A DNA stretch of 64,000 bases from Gordonia humi. Lineage in GTDB: Bacteria > Actinomycetota > Actinomycetes > Mycobacteriales > Mycobacteriaceae. Positions 15,035 to 24,797 of this stretch are shown piece by piece. Positions within the stretch are counted from its first letter, which is position 1. Each line of letters opens with the position of its first letter. The stretch is from NCBI RefSeq assembly GCF_014197435.1, contig NZ_JACIFP010000001.1:3348001-3412000 (forward strand), read 5' to 3'. The notes under the pieces are model-generated. The model worked only from the letters and a program-made list of their open reading frames with translations. It made no database searches and was not told the DNA's origin. Both the position numbers and the translations under genes were made by a program.

Positions 15035-15802
15035 TCAGCGACGGAGCTTGGCCAGACGCCCCTGAACGCCCCACCGGGCCACGTTGATGAAGGATTCGGC
15101 GATGACGCCGCCGTCCATCTTCGATTCGCCGATGGCGCGCTCGGTGAACGTGATCGGGACCTCGCGGATGGTGAACCCGTTCTGCAGGGTGCGCCACGCG
15201 AGATCGATCTGGAAGCAGTATCCCGCCGACTCGACCCGGTCCAGGCCGATGGTCTCCAGGACCTCGCGGCGGAACGCGCGGTATCCGGCGGTGATGTCGT
15301 TGACCTTGACGCCCAATGCGATACGCGCATAGGTGTTGGCGCCCTTGGACAGGAGCTCACGTCGTTTGGGCCAGTTGACCAGGGCGCCGCCGGGAACGTA
15401 GCGGGAGCCGATCACCAGGTCCGCGCCGTCGTTGATCGCGGCCAGGAGTCGGTGCAGCTGTTCGGGGGCGTGCGAGCCGTCCGCGTCCATCTCCACGATA
15501 ACCCGGTAGTCGCGGTCGAGTCCCCAGGCGAACCCGGCGAGGTAGGCCTTGCCCAGTCCGTCCTTGGCGGTCCGGTGCAGCACGTGGATCCGGTCCGCGG
15601 CGTCGTCGGCGGCGAGAGCGTCCGCGACCTCGCCGGTGCCGTCCGGACTCGAATCGTCGACGATGAGCAGATGCACGTCGCCGAGCGAGGTGAACAGGCG
15701 CTCGGTGATGAGCGGGAGGTTCTCGCGTTCGTTGAACGTCGGGACGACGACGAGCGCGCCCGCGCCCTGCTGCCCCACCACGCTCTGATCGCTACCGCTC
15801 AT
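15035..15802 (-). CDS. ppm1: Polyprenol-phosphate mannosyltransferase (Ppm1, GT2)
   Basis: 255 residues of a GT-A glycosyltransferase: [21 protein letters not shown] and the metal-binding [12 protein letters not shown]. Ppm1 moves mannose from GDP-mannose to polyprenyl phosphate, giving the donor used by membrane mannosyltransferases such as the GT87 enzyme at the left edge. ATG at 15802 is set by AAGGAG 6-7 nt upstream and overlaps the end of lnt by 11 nt. In M. tuberculosis the two proteins are fused in one polypeptide; here they are separate, translationally coupled genes. Confidence 0.9.
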   Translation of the reverse strand: MSGSDQSVVGQQGAGALVVVPTFNERENLPLITERLFTSLGDVHLLIVDDSSPDGTGEVADALAADDAADRIHVLHRTAKDGLGKAYLAGFAWGLDRDYRVIVEMDADGSHAPEQLHRLLAAINDGADLVIGSRYVPGGALVNWPKRRELLSKGANTYARIALGVKVNDITAGYRAFRREVLETIGLDRVESAGYCFQIDLAWRTLQNGFTIREVPITFTERAIGESKMDGGVIAESFINVARWGVQGRLAKLRR

Positions 15803-17423
15803 CGTGCTCCTTCGTCCCACCGGTCGGCGACCCATCGCGGGTCCTGCGAAGCCTAGATTCGCCGACGAACATTTCGAGGTTAGTCGTTGCCACGAGCGCG
15901 ACCAAAAATGCGATCGCCATGACCAGGAGAACGACTCGCTCGGGCCAGGGGCCGAGCCGGACCGCGGGGGTGGCGCCCTCGCGCAGTTCCATGGCGCTCT
16001 GCAGCGCCGCGGGCTCGAACAGTTCGCTCGAGGAGATGATCGAGCCGTCGGGGCGGATGAGCGCGCTCAGTCCGCTGGTCGCGACGACCGCCGTCGACCG
16101 CCCGGTCTCGACCGCTCGCACCCGCGACATCGCCAACTGCTGGCTGCTCATGTCGGTGAGTCCGAACGTCGCGTTGTTGGTCGGCACGTACAGGAGCTGA
16201 GCGCCGTCGTCGACGGCCTGCCGGGGCGAACGGTCGAAGGCGACCTCCCAGCAGGTGGACACGCCGATTCGGACCGGCCCCTTGGCCGTCTGGGCGGTCA
16301 GGATCGCCGGACCGGTTCCGGGCTGGAAGTTGCCCGCCCGGTCGGCGTACGAGGAGAAGTGCCGGAAGAATCCGCGCCACGGCAGGTATTCGCCGAACGG
16401 CTGGATGATGTGCTTGTCGTAGCGGTCGGACGGCAGGTCGTCGGCCACCCCGTCATGCAGTCCCCACAGCAGGACGCTGTTGGTCGGGCCGTCGGCTCCG
16501 GGCATCAGCGTGCCGACGGTGATCGGGGCCCGCGAGACGGTCACCGCTCCGCGGATCTCGGAGGCGGCGTCGGCGTTCTGGAGCGGTGGGATGTCCGAGG
16601 CGTTCTCCGGCCAGAGCACGAGGTCGGGCTGTGTGCGCTCGCCGTCACGCACCTGACGGGCGACGTCGAGGGTCTCGCGGACGTGATTGTCCAGGACGGC
16701 GCGGCGTTGGGAGTTGAAGTCGAGCCCCAGTCGGGGCACATTGCCCTGGATCGCGGCCACCTCGATCGTCGAGGAGCCGTGGGTGCCGGGGGCCCCGGTC
16801 GCGGCCAGTACGCCGCCCGCGATCAGCGGGACGATCAGCGCGGCGGTCGGCGCGAGCAGTCGACGCCACGAGGCGACGCCGTCGCGCAACGCGATCGCCG
16901 ACAGGACCAGCGATGCGCCGCCTGCGCCGACGAGCGCGACGAGCAGCGAGACGCCGGGGGCGCCGACGACCGATGCGGTCGGCAGCAACAGCCCCGAGGT
17001 CTGACTGAACACCGCTCGTCCCCAGGGGAATCCACCGAACGGGAAGGACGAGCGGATCGCCTCGACACCGGTCCACGCCACGGCGAACCACAGCGGGGCC
17101 CACCGCAGACGCATGGTGAGCGTCGCGATCGCGCCGAACGCCGCCAGGTACAGGGCCATCACGACGCTCAGCGCCAGCCAGGGCACCGCACCGACGTACT
17201 CGCCGATCCACGGCAGCAGCGGAACGAAGAACACGAGCCCGAACACGAACCCCGAGAGTGCGCCGACCCGGATCCGGGGTCGGCCCACACGCAGCACCGC
17301 GTACAGCAGCCCGAGCGAGACCGGTGCCAGGAACCAGAGGTCACGCGGCGGGAACGCCGCGAACATCAGTCCACCCGATGCGGCGGCGCCGAGGGGGCGC
17401 CACGCCCACGCGGGCATCCTCAC
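15792..17423 (-). CDS. lnt: Apolipoprotein N-acyltransferase
   Basis: 543 residues from GTG 17423 (or ATG 17417). The N-terminal half has about seven membrane segments, followed by the nitrilase-type catalytic domain: Glu in [10 protein letters not shown], Lys in [15 protein letters not shown], Cys in [11 protein letters not shown] final membrane helix ([16 protein letters not shown]) and a charged tail close it. It N-acylates the diacylglyceryl-Cys of lipoproteins on the outer membrane leaflet. The GTG overlaps the stop of the amidohydrolase gene (GTGA), and the 3' end overlaps ppm1. Confidence 0.9.
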   Translation of the reverse strand: MRMPAWAWRPLGAAASGGLMFAAFPPRDLWFLAPVSLGLLYAVLRVGRPRIRVGALSGFVFGLVFFVPLLPWIGEYVGAVPWLALSVVMALYLAAFGAIATLTMRLRWAPLWFAVAWTGVEAIRSSFPFGGFPWGRAVFSQTSGLLLPTASVVGAPGVSLLVALVGAGGASLVLSAIALRDGVASWRRLLAPTAALIVPLIAGGVLAATGAPGTHGSSTIEVAAIQGNVPRLGLDFNSQRRAVLDNHVRETLDVARQVRDGERTQPDLVLWPENASDIPPLQNADAASEIRGAVTVSRAPITVGTLMPGADGPTNSVLLWGLHDGVADDLPSDRYDKHIIQPFGEYLPWRGFFRHFSSYADRAGNFQPGTGPAILTAQTAKGPVRIGVSTCWEVAFDRSPRQAVDDGAQLLYVPTNNATFGLTDMSSQQLAMSRVRAVETGRSTAVVATSGLSALIRPDGSIISSSELFEPAALQSAMELREGATPAVRLGPWPERVVLLVMAIAFLVALVATTNLEMFVGESRLRRTRDGSPTGGTKEHDER

Positions 17424-19042
17424 GCAGTCGGCCGCTCGTACACGGTGACCCCGCCGATCACCGTTCGCACGCATTCGGGCAGTCGTGCGCCCGGTGCGAC
17501 GTCGGGCAGTGCGGGCACCCGCGAGCGCGGGTCGGTGGACCAGCGTTGCACACCCGCGTGCGAGGCCGCGACGACGAGGGCGTCGACGTCCCACACCGCG
17601 TAGTGTGCGGGTGCGCCGGGAACCAGGGTCCCGGTGAGACCGTCGTTGACTCCCCCGGCACGCCAGCCGCCGCGGGTGCAGGCCGCGAAGGCCGCGCGCG
17701 GCGAGACCGCGTTGGTCGGAGCGTGGTGGTGCACGGCGGCGCGGATGCTCGCCCACGGATCGATGTCGCACACCGGTGCGTCACTGGAGAAGGCCAGCGC
17801 GACACCGGCTCTGGCGAGTCCGGCGAAGTCGTTGAGGGTGGGTGCCCGATCGCCGAGTCGACGGATGTAGAGGGCGTCGTCGCCGCCCCACTCATCGTCG
17901 AAGAGGGGCTGCATGCTGGCCACTACTCCGCATCGCGCGAAGAGTTCGGCCTGTTCGGGGGTCACCATCTCGGCGTGTTCGAGGCGATGCGCGCAGCGCG
18001 CCAGCGCCGGGGTGCCGAGTTCGTCGGCCACGGTGGACATCGCCGCGGCGACTGCGGCGACGGCGCCGTCCCCGATCACGTGGAAACCGGCCTGCACGCC
18101 TGCCAGGGTCGTCGCCCGCAGGTGATTCGCGATGGTCTCCTCGTCGAGGTAGGCCACGCCGAACTCGCCGGGCGCGTCGGTGTACTCCTCGGTGAGCCAC
18201 GCGGTGCGCGAACCGATGGCGCCGTCGACGAACAGGTCGCCGCCGATCGCATCGGCGCCCATGGCCGAGACCACCGCGCGCGCCTCCTCCAGCGTGCTGA
18301 CCGGCTGCCCCCAGTAGCGGCGGACCATCACCGGGTGATCGAGATCGGCGATCGAGCGGAAGTCGTCGACCCCGCTGATGTCGGGTCCGCCGTTCTCGTG
18401 GACGGCCACCACGCCGCGGGAGGCGGCGTGGTCGAGCGCGCGCAGCTGGGCGCGGCGGCGCGCTTCCGGAGTGATCAGCGCGCGGGCCGCGGCGCGCACG
18501 CGATGGTGCGCGTCGGCGACGAGGGGACCCTGAGGGTCGAATCCGGTCGCGGCTTCGATGCCGTGGACCATCTCGCGCAGCGCGCTCGACGCCGCCGCCG
18601 AATGCTCGTCGATGCGCGACAGGTAGATCGGCCGACCGCCGGCGACCGTGTCGAGGTCGGCGGTCGACGGCGGCATGTCGTCGGCGTCGTTCTCACCGGC
18701 CCACGTCGAGGAGTCCCAGCCCAGACCCCAGACGATCTCGGCGTCGTGGTCGGCGACGTAGGCGGCCAGGCGTGCCAGGCAGTCGGTCCGGCTGGTGGCC
18801 TCACTCAGGTCCAGGCCGATCAGGCGCAGTCCGGTGTCGGTGAGGTGGACATGCGAGTCGACGAACGCCGGTGCGACGAAGCGTCCTTCTAGGTCGACGA
18901 TCTCGGCGTCGGGATGCAGGGCCCGACCGACGTCGTCGGTCCCCACCCAGACGACGGTCCCGTCGGTGATCGCGAGGGCGGTGGCATCGGGCACGGCCGG
19001 CGAGGAATAGACCATCCCGCCGAGAAGCAGCTGAGTCGTCAC
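17420..19042 (-). CDS. Amidohydrolase family protein (YtcJ-like)
   Basis: 540 residues of the metal-dependent amidohydrolase superfamily. Metal-binding HVH is in PAFVDSHVHLTDTG (about 58-71). Later come FHVIGDGAV (His), CAHRLEHAEMV (His) and the Asp in ALAFSSDAPV. The order resembles the YtcJ/LAF3 (amidohydrolase_3) group of unknown or broad substrate. GTG start at 19042. It is the first gene of a coupled trio with lnt and ppm1 (4-nt and 11-nt overlaps); its functional link to lipoprotein acylation is not evident. Confidence 0.85.
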   Translation of the reverse strand: MTTQLLLGGMVYSSPAVPDATALAITDGTVVWVGTDDVGRALHPDAEIVDLEGRFVAPAFVDSHVHLTDTGLRLIGLDLSEATSRTDCLARLAAYVADHDAEIVWGLGWDSSTWAGENDADDMPPSTADLDTVAGGRPIYLSRIDEHSAAASSALREMVHGIEAATGFDPQGPLVADAHHRVRAAARALITPEARRRAQLRALDHAASRGVVAVHENGGPDISGVDDFRSIADLDHPVMVRRYWGQPVSTLEEARAVVSAMGADAIGGDLFVDGAIGSRTAWLTEEYTDAPGEFGVAYLDEETIANHLRATTLAGVQAGFHVIGDGAVAAVAAAMSTVADELGTPALARCAHRLEHAEMVTPEQAELFARCGVVASMQPLFDDEWGGDDALYIRRLGDRAPTLNDFAGLARAGVALAFSSDAPVCDIDPWASIRAAVHHHAPTNAVSPRAAFAACTRGGWRAGGVNDGLTGTLVPGAPAHYAVWDVDALVVAASHAGVQRWSTDPRSRVPALPDVAPGARLPECVRTVIGGVTVYERPTA

Positions 19043-19069
19043 GGGTCGATTGTGTCAGGGCGCGCCGGA

Positions 19070-19603
19070 TCAGCCGCGTGCGGGCGGCGGCTCGGGGAGG
19101 CCGGGCACGTCGATGTACACGGTGCCGTCGGGCCGACGCTTGGTGACGTCGACGACGTCGGAGGTCTCGTCGACCACGGAGCCCTCGACGGTCCCGTCCA
19201 CGTATCGGCCGTTCCGGACACGGCCGCCGGGGACACCGCCGAGGATCGCGGTGGCACGCCGCAACATGCTCGCCTCCACGGCCGGGCGCAGCACCGCTCG
19301 GGCGGGCGGAGTCATGAGCAGCAGTCCGACGACGGTCGACACGACGCCGGGCAGGATCGTCAGGACCGCGGCGCCCGCGAAGAGCGCGCCGTCGCCGGCC
19401 GGGCGGAGATCCGTCGGGCCGCGCCGTGTCGCCGATCGCAGATCGGCGGTGAGCCCGCGCGCCCGTCTGCCGAGGACGGCGAACCCGAGCGCGGCCGCTC
19501 CGACGGTGATCAACAGCGCCCACCCGAATCCGAGGAAGTGGGTCAGCGCCCAGAACGCCGCGATCTCCACGACGAGGTAGGCCACGATTGCGAGCCTGAT
19601 CAT
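19070..19603 (-). CDS. fxsA: FxsA family membrane protein
   Basis: 177 residues. Two N-terminal helices (IAVYLVVEIAAFWALTHFLG region and WALLITVGAAALGFAVLG) and a third pair around LFAGAAVLTILPGVVSTVVGLLL carry the FxsA signature. A long polar C-terminal tail is cytosolic. In E. coli FxsA counters F-plasmid exclusion of phage T7; its role here is unknown. GGAGAG precedes the ATG. It lies 27 bp upstream of the amidohydrolase gene. Confidence 0.8.
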   Translation of the reverse strand: MIRLAIVAYLVVEIAAFWALTHFLGFGWALLITVGAAALGFAVLGRRARGLTADLRSATRRGPTDLRPAGDGALFAGAAVLTILPGVVSTVVGLLLMTPPARAVLRPAVEASMLRRATAILGGVPGGRVRNGRYVDGTVEGSVVDETSDVVDVTKRRPDGTVYIDVPGLPEPPPARG

Positions 19604-19694
19604 GTGTCGTCACTCTCCGATGCACGAGGTGTGTTCTAGAGGGTGTAACGCTCGAGACGACGGATTGGTTCCCGGCGGGAAGGCGACGCGCGTC

Positions 19695-22600
19695 CTACTC
19701 CTCGCCGCGCCCTTCGATGTCGCCTTCGGCCTCCAGGTACACCCGACGCAGCCGGTCGAGCAGTTCGGCGGGCGGCTCATGCCACATGTCGCGTTCGACG
19801 GCTTCCAGCAGACGTTCCGAGATACCGTGCAGCGCCCAGGGATTGGACTGTTCGAGGAACTCTCGGTTGGTCTCGTCGAGCACGTACTGCTCGGTGAGCT
19901 GCTCGTACATCCAGTCGGCGACGACGTCGGTCGTCGCGTCGTAACCGAACAGGTAGTCGACGGTCGCGGCCATCTCGAAGGCGCCCTTGTAGCCGTGACG
20001 GCGCATCGCGGCGAGCCAGCGGGGGTTCACCACCCGGGCGCGGAACACGCGGGAGGTCTCCTCGTGGAGGGTGCGGGTGCGCACCGAGTCGGGGCGCGTC
20101 GAGTCGCCGATGTAGGCCTCCGGGTTCTCCCCGGTCAGCGCGCGGACGGTCGCGACCATGCCGCCGTGGAACTGGAAGTAGTCGTCCGAGTCGGCGATGT
20201 CGTGCTCGCGGGTGTCGGTGTTCTTGGCGGCGACGGCGATCCGCCGGTACGCCGCACGCATGTCGTCGACCGCGGCGACGCCGTCGAGGTCACGGCCGTA
20301 GGCGTAGCCGCCCCATTCGGTGTACACGGCCGCGAGGTCGTCGTCGGTGCGCCACTGCTTCGAGTCGATCAACTGCAGCAGGCCCGCGCCGTAGGTGCCC
20401 GGCCGCGAGCCGAACACGCGTGTGCTGGCGCGGCGGGCGTCGCCGTGCTCGGCGAGGGCGGCACGGGCGTGCGCGGCGACGTAGTTCAGCTCATCGGGTT
20501 CGTCGGCGTCGGCGGCGAGTCGCACCGCGTCGTCGAGCATGGTCACCACATGCGAGAACGCGTCGCGGAAGAATCCGGAGATGCGGATCGTCACATCGAT
20601 GCGCGGGCGGTCGAGTTCGTCGAGCGGAACCAGTTCCAGACCGGTGATGCGCCGCGACATCTCGTCCCACACCGGGGCGACGCCGAGGAGCGCGAGGATC
20701 TCGCCGACATCGTCGCCGGAGGTCCGCATGGCGCTGGTCCCCCACACCGACAGCCCGACCGACGCCGGGTACTGCCCGTGATCGGCGAGGTACCGTTCGA
20801 CGAGCGAGTCGGCCATCGCGCGACCGGTCTCGAACGCCAGTTGCGAGGGAACGGCCTTCGGGTCGACGGAGTAGAAGTTCCGGCCGGTGGGCAGGACGTT
20901 GATCAGACCGCGCAGCGGCGATCCGCTCGGACCGGCCTCGATGAATCCGCCGTCGAGGGCGTGCAACACCTGGTCGATCTCCCGCGACGTCTCACGAAGG
21001 CGCGGAATCACCTCGTGGGCGGCGAATTCGAGGATCGCACGCACCTGGTCGGGGCGGCCGTCCGCGGCGGCGGCCACGGCCGCGTCGGACCAGTCCCCTG
21101 CCGCGCAGGCCGACACCAGATCGCGGGCGATCTGCTCCACGCGGTCGACGTCGCCGCGGGCGGATTCGTTCTCGACCAGGCCGAGCGCCTCGCGCAGTCC
21201 GGGAAGCGTCTGCGATCCGCCCCAGATCTGGCGGGCGCGCAGCATCGCGAGCACCAGGTCCACCTCGGTCTCGGCGTCCGGCGCCTGCCCCAGGACGTGC
21301 AGCCCGTCGCGGATCGCGGCGTCCTTGATCTCGCAGAGCCAGCCGTCGACGTGCAGCAGCATGTCGTCGAAGACCTCTTCGTCGGGCCGTTCGGCCAGCC
21401 CCAGATCGGAGTCCATCTTCGCCGCGGTCAGCAGCGTCCAGATCTGCTGGCGGATCGCGGGGAGTTTGGACGGATCGAGCGCGGAGATGTTCGCGTGCTC
21501 GTCGAGCAGTTGTTCGAGGCGTTCGATGTCGCCGTAGCTCTCCGCGCGCGCCATCGGCGGGATCAGGTGGTCGACGAGCACCGCGTGCGCGCGACGCTTG
21601 GCCTGCGTGCCCTCACCCGGATCGTTCACCAGGAACGGGTAGATCAGCGGGAGGTCGCCGACGGCGGCGTCGGTTCCGCAGTCCGCGGACATGCCGAGCG
21701 TCTTGCCGGGTAGCCACTCCAGGTTCCCGTGCTTGCCGATGTGGACGATGGCGTCGGCGCCGAAGCCCCAGCCGTCGACGTCGGTGCGCGAGGCGAGCCA
21801 GCGGTAGCTCGCCAGGTAGTGGTGGCTCGGCGGCAGGTCGGGGTCGTGGTAGATCGCGACGGGGTTCTCGCCGAATCCGCGGGGCGGCTGCACCAGCAGG
21901 ACCACGTTGCCGAACGTCATCGCGGCGATCACGATGTCGCCGTCGGCGTTCACGGAGCGGTCGACGAACAGCTCGCCCGGGGGCGGACCCCAGTGTTCGA
22001 CGACGGACGCGCGCAGTCCGTCGGACAGCGTCTCGAACCACGCGGTGTAGTCGGCCGCGGACACCCGGATCGGGTTGGCGGCGAGGGCCTCCTCGGTGAG
22101 CCAGTCCTGATCCTGCCCGCCGGCGTCGATGAGGGCGTGCATCAGGGCGTCGGGATCGTCGTCGGCCTCGGTCGCGCCGAGACCGGGGATCCCGGCGTCG
22201 ATCGTGTAGCCCGCCGTATGGAGGGCGCGCAGGAGGTGGACGAGGCTGCGCGGGGTGTCCAGACCGACGGCGTTGCCGATCCGCGCGTGCTTGGTCGGAT
22301 ACGCCGACAGCAGCAGGGCGATCCTCCGGTCCGCGGCGGGCAGATGTCGCAGACGGGCGTGGCGCACGGCGATCCCGCCGACGCGCGCACAGCGCTCCTG
22401 GTCGGGCGCGTAGAAGGGCAGTCCGTTCTCGTCGAACTCCTTGAACGAGAACGGGACCGTGATGATCCGGCCGTCGAACTCGGGCACGGCGACCTGGCTG
22501 GCGACGTCGAGCGGTGAGACACCGTCGTCGGCGGCCTCCCAGTCGGCCCGCGACGACGTCAGGCACAGACCCTGCAGGATCGGGATGTCCAGGCCGGCGA

Positions 22601-23312
22601 GGCGTTCGACGTTCCAGGCCTCGTCGTCGCCGCCGGCGCCCGCGGTCGCCGGTGTGGTGCCACCGGCGGCGAGGACGGTGACGATCAGCGCGTCGAACGT
22701 GCCCAGGTGCGCGATCAGGTCGTCGTCGGCGGCCCGCAGCGACGCGCAGAAGACGGCTTCGGCCGCCGCACCGTGGGTCTCGATCGCGCCGCAGAGCGTG
22801 TCGACGTAGTCGGTGTTGCCCGCCAGGTGCTGGGCGCGGTAGTAGAGGACGCCGATGCGGGGCGCGTCTGCGGAGACGGCACCGGCGGCGCGTTCGAGCG
22901 TCCCCCACGCGGGCGTCTCGACCGGCGGGGCGAAACCCAGTCCGGTGAGAAGCACGGTGTCGGAGAGGAAGTCGTGCACAGCCTCGATGTTGGCGCGCCC
23001 GCCGGCGACGAAGTAGCTGTGCGCCTGCGCCGCGACGCCGGTCGGCACGGTCGAGAGCGCCATCAGATCCGGATCGGAATTGAGTTCACCGGAGAGCACG
23101 ATCACCGGAACCGACTGCGCGAGGACGGCGTCGAGGCCCTCCTCCCAGGCTCGTCGACCGCCGAGGATCCGGACCACCACGAGGTCGGCGCCGTCGATCA
23201 GTCCCGGGATCTCGTCGAGGAGGATGCGGCTGGGGTTGGCCACCCGGTAGTCGGCGCCGCACGTGGCCGCGGTGCGCAGATCGGTGTCGGACGTGGACAG
23301 CAGTGTGATCAC
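19695..23312 (-). CDS. cobN: Cobaltochelatase subunit CobN
   Basis: About 1205 residues, the normal CobN size, from GTG 23312 with GAGGAG 8 nt upstream; a longer in-frame reading to 23450 would run through the riboswitch. Landmarks include [21 protein letters not shown]-like sequence (seen as [20 protein letters not shown]), [17 protein letters not shown], and the C-terminal [22 protein letters not shown]. CobN inserts Co(II) into hydrogenobyrinate a,c-diamide together with CobS and CobT (or a ChlID-like pair); those partners are not in this window. Its expression should be shut off by cobalamin through the upstream riboswitch. Confidence 0.95.
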   Translation of the reverse strand: [1205 protein letters not shown]

Positions 23313-23325
23313 GGGGTCACTCCTC

Positions 23326-23466
23326 GCCGGGTTGGCGCGCCCGGCATCGTAGGGTCGACCGGGTGCACCCGGCCTGGGGTGCGACGAGGGGTCTGGCTCG
23401 GGGCCCGTGATGCGGCCCCTCACAGTGGCGCGTCCGCTCCGGCTTCTCACCGGCTTCTCTCGTCGC
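23326..23466 (-). promoter_or_regulatory. Cobalamin riboswitch controlling cobN
   Basis: On the minus strand the hallmark blocks GGTGAGAAGCCGG, GCGCCACTGTGA and GAGCCAGACCC appear in the right order. They are closed by an 8-bp P1 stem: GCGACGAG (23466-23459) pairs with CTCGTCGC (23388-23381). The aptamer is compact, about 86 nt. Downstream are two hairpins: the palindrome CCGGGTGCACCCGG (23372-23359) and GCCGGG/CCCGGC (23345-23326). The latter ends right at the GAGGAG of cobN and can gate translation. A TACGCT -10 box (23484-23479) would start the RNA about five bases before P1. Confidence 0.9.
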
Positions 23467-23532
23467 GTATGTGTGATCAGCGTAATTGATGGGTCCGCGG
23501 CGGCGGGCGGCGGATCCGCCGAGAGTCGGGCC

Positions 23533-23538
23533 TACCCT
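23533..23538 (+). promoter_or_regulatory. -10 box for leaderless cobG
   Basis: TACCCT, 6 nt before the GTG at 23545. A GGAGGG lies between them but is too close to the start codon to act as a ribosome-binding site. Confidence 0.5.
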
Positions 23539-23544
23539 GGAGGG

Positions 23545-24687
23545 GTGAGTTCTGCGCCGTCGTCACCCGTCCCCGATCGCTGCCCGGGCGTGTTCCGCAC
23601 GCACACCGCGGCCGACGGGGAGTTGGCGCGCATCCGCGTGCCGGGCGGGGTGATCGACGCCGCGGCTCTCGAGGCTCTCGCGCTGGCGGCCGACGAGTAC
23701 GGCGACGGCGCGATCGAGATCACCGTCCGCGGCAACCTTCAGGTCCGCGGGATCAGCGACGTCGCCGGATTCGGTGCCGCCGTGACCGCCGCCGGACTGG
23801 CCGGCGACGCCGACCACGATCGGGTGCGGAACATCGCGACCTCGCCGCTGACCGGTCGGATCGGTGGGCTCGCCGATCTGCGTCCCGTCGCGGACGAGCT
23901 GGGCGCCCATCTCACCGCGCAGTCGTGGTCGAGCGGCCTGTCCGGTCGATTCTGGTTCGGCCTCGACGACGGGCGCGGCGACGTCCTGGCCCACCGCACC
24001 GATGTGACCGGTGTGGCGGTCGACGCCGACTCTGCGGTCGTCGTCGTCGACGGCCGTGCGGTGGGCGGTCCGATGCCGCTCGCCGACCTCCCCGCGACGA
24101 TGGCGCACGCCGCGTCGACGTTCCACGATCTCGCCGACGGCGCGTGGCGTATCGGCGATCTCCCCGCGGCTCGTCTCGCCGAGCTCCACGAGCGGCTCGA
24201 GACCGTCGACCGTCGGATCCCCGATGCGGTGCACCCCGATCCGCGAGTCGGCTGGTTCGAGCAGTCGGACGGGCGGGTGGTGCTCGGCGCCGTGGTTCCG
24301 TTCGGGCGCCTCACCGCCGAGCAGGCGCGCTACGCCGCGGCGGTCGGGCGACCGGTCACGGTGACGGCCGAGCGCGAGATCCTCATCGGCGACCTCGACG
24401 AGGCCGTCGCCGAGACCGTCGTCCGCGTCCTCGCTCCCCTCGGCTTCGTCTTCGACGCGCGGTCGCCGTGGGTGTCGCTGACCGCGTGCACGGGATCACC
24501 CGGCTGCGTGAGATCGCTGGCGGATGTGCGCCACGACCTGCGCAGGCACGTCGCCGCCCGCCACCTCGACGACGATACGCCGTCCGCCGAGCACTGGGTG
24601 GGGTGCGCACGCGGGTGCGGATCCCCCGCCCGCCCGCACGTGCGCGTCGAGGCGTCCGGCGACGGATATCGGCGCGGCGCACGCTGA
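23545..24687 (+). CDS. cobG: Precorrin-3B synthase CobG
   Basis: 380 residues of the nitrite/sulfite reductase-like fold. The N-terminal half has GAIEITVRGNLQVRG (ferredoxin-like repeat), and the C-terminal half has the 4Fe-4S/siroheme-type Cys set CTGSPGC and CARGC (Cys-x5-Cys and Cys-x3-Cys). CobG is the O2-dependent enzyme that makes precorrin-3B from precorrin-3A, which marks the aerobic B12 route. GTG 23545 follows a TACCCT box by 6 nt. It is divergent from cobN, whose riboswitch is on the other strand, so cobG itself is not under that aptamer. Confidence 0.9.
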   Translation: MSSAPSSPVPDRCPGVFRTHTAADGELARIRVPGGVIDAAALEALALAADEYGDGAIEITVRGNLQVRGISDVAGFGAAVTAAGLAGDADHDRVRNIATSPLTGRIGGLADLRPVADELGAHLTAQSWSSGLSGRFWFGLDDGRGDVLAHRTDVTGVAVDADSAVVVVDGRAVGGPMPLADLPATMAHAASTFHDLADGAWRIGDLPAARLAELHERLETVDRRIPDAVHPDPRVGWFEQSDGRVVLGAVVPFGRLTAEQARYAAAVGRPVTVTAEREILIGDLDEAVAETVVRVLAPLGFVFDARSPWVSLTACTGSPGCVRSLADVRHDLRRHVAARHLDDDTPSAEHWVGCARGCGSPARPHVRVEASGDGYRRGAR

Positions 24688-24706
24688 CCGAACGCTCGGG
24701 CGCCCG

Positions 24707-24778
24707 CCTGTTCGGGACGGACTATCGGCTCGGTTTCGGGACGAACCATTGCCTCGGTTTCGGGACGAACCATCGCCT
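24707..24778. repeat. 24-bp tandem repeat, three copies, between cobG and cobH
   Basis: Units 24731-24754 and 24755-24778 (starting CGGTTTCGGGACGAACCAT) differ at one position; 24707-24730 is a more diverged copy. They begin 20 bp after the cobG stop and end just before a TAGTCT -10-like box (24782-24787) of cobH. Confidence 0.85.
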
Positions 24779-24797
24779 CAGTAGTCTCGAACGCACT

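Noticed and set aside
19602..21713. 703-codon plus-strand frame opposite cobN
   Set aside because: CobN matches its family along the full length; the opposite frame is a GC shadow.
23313..23450. N-terminal extension of CobN up to an ATG at 23450
   Set aside because: The extension translates the riboswitch; GTG 23312 has a proper ribosome-binding site and matches the family N-terminus.
24707..24778. CRISPR array
   Set aside because: The 24-bp units are directly tandem with no spacers, and there are no cas genes.
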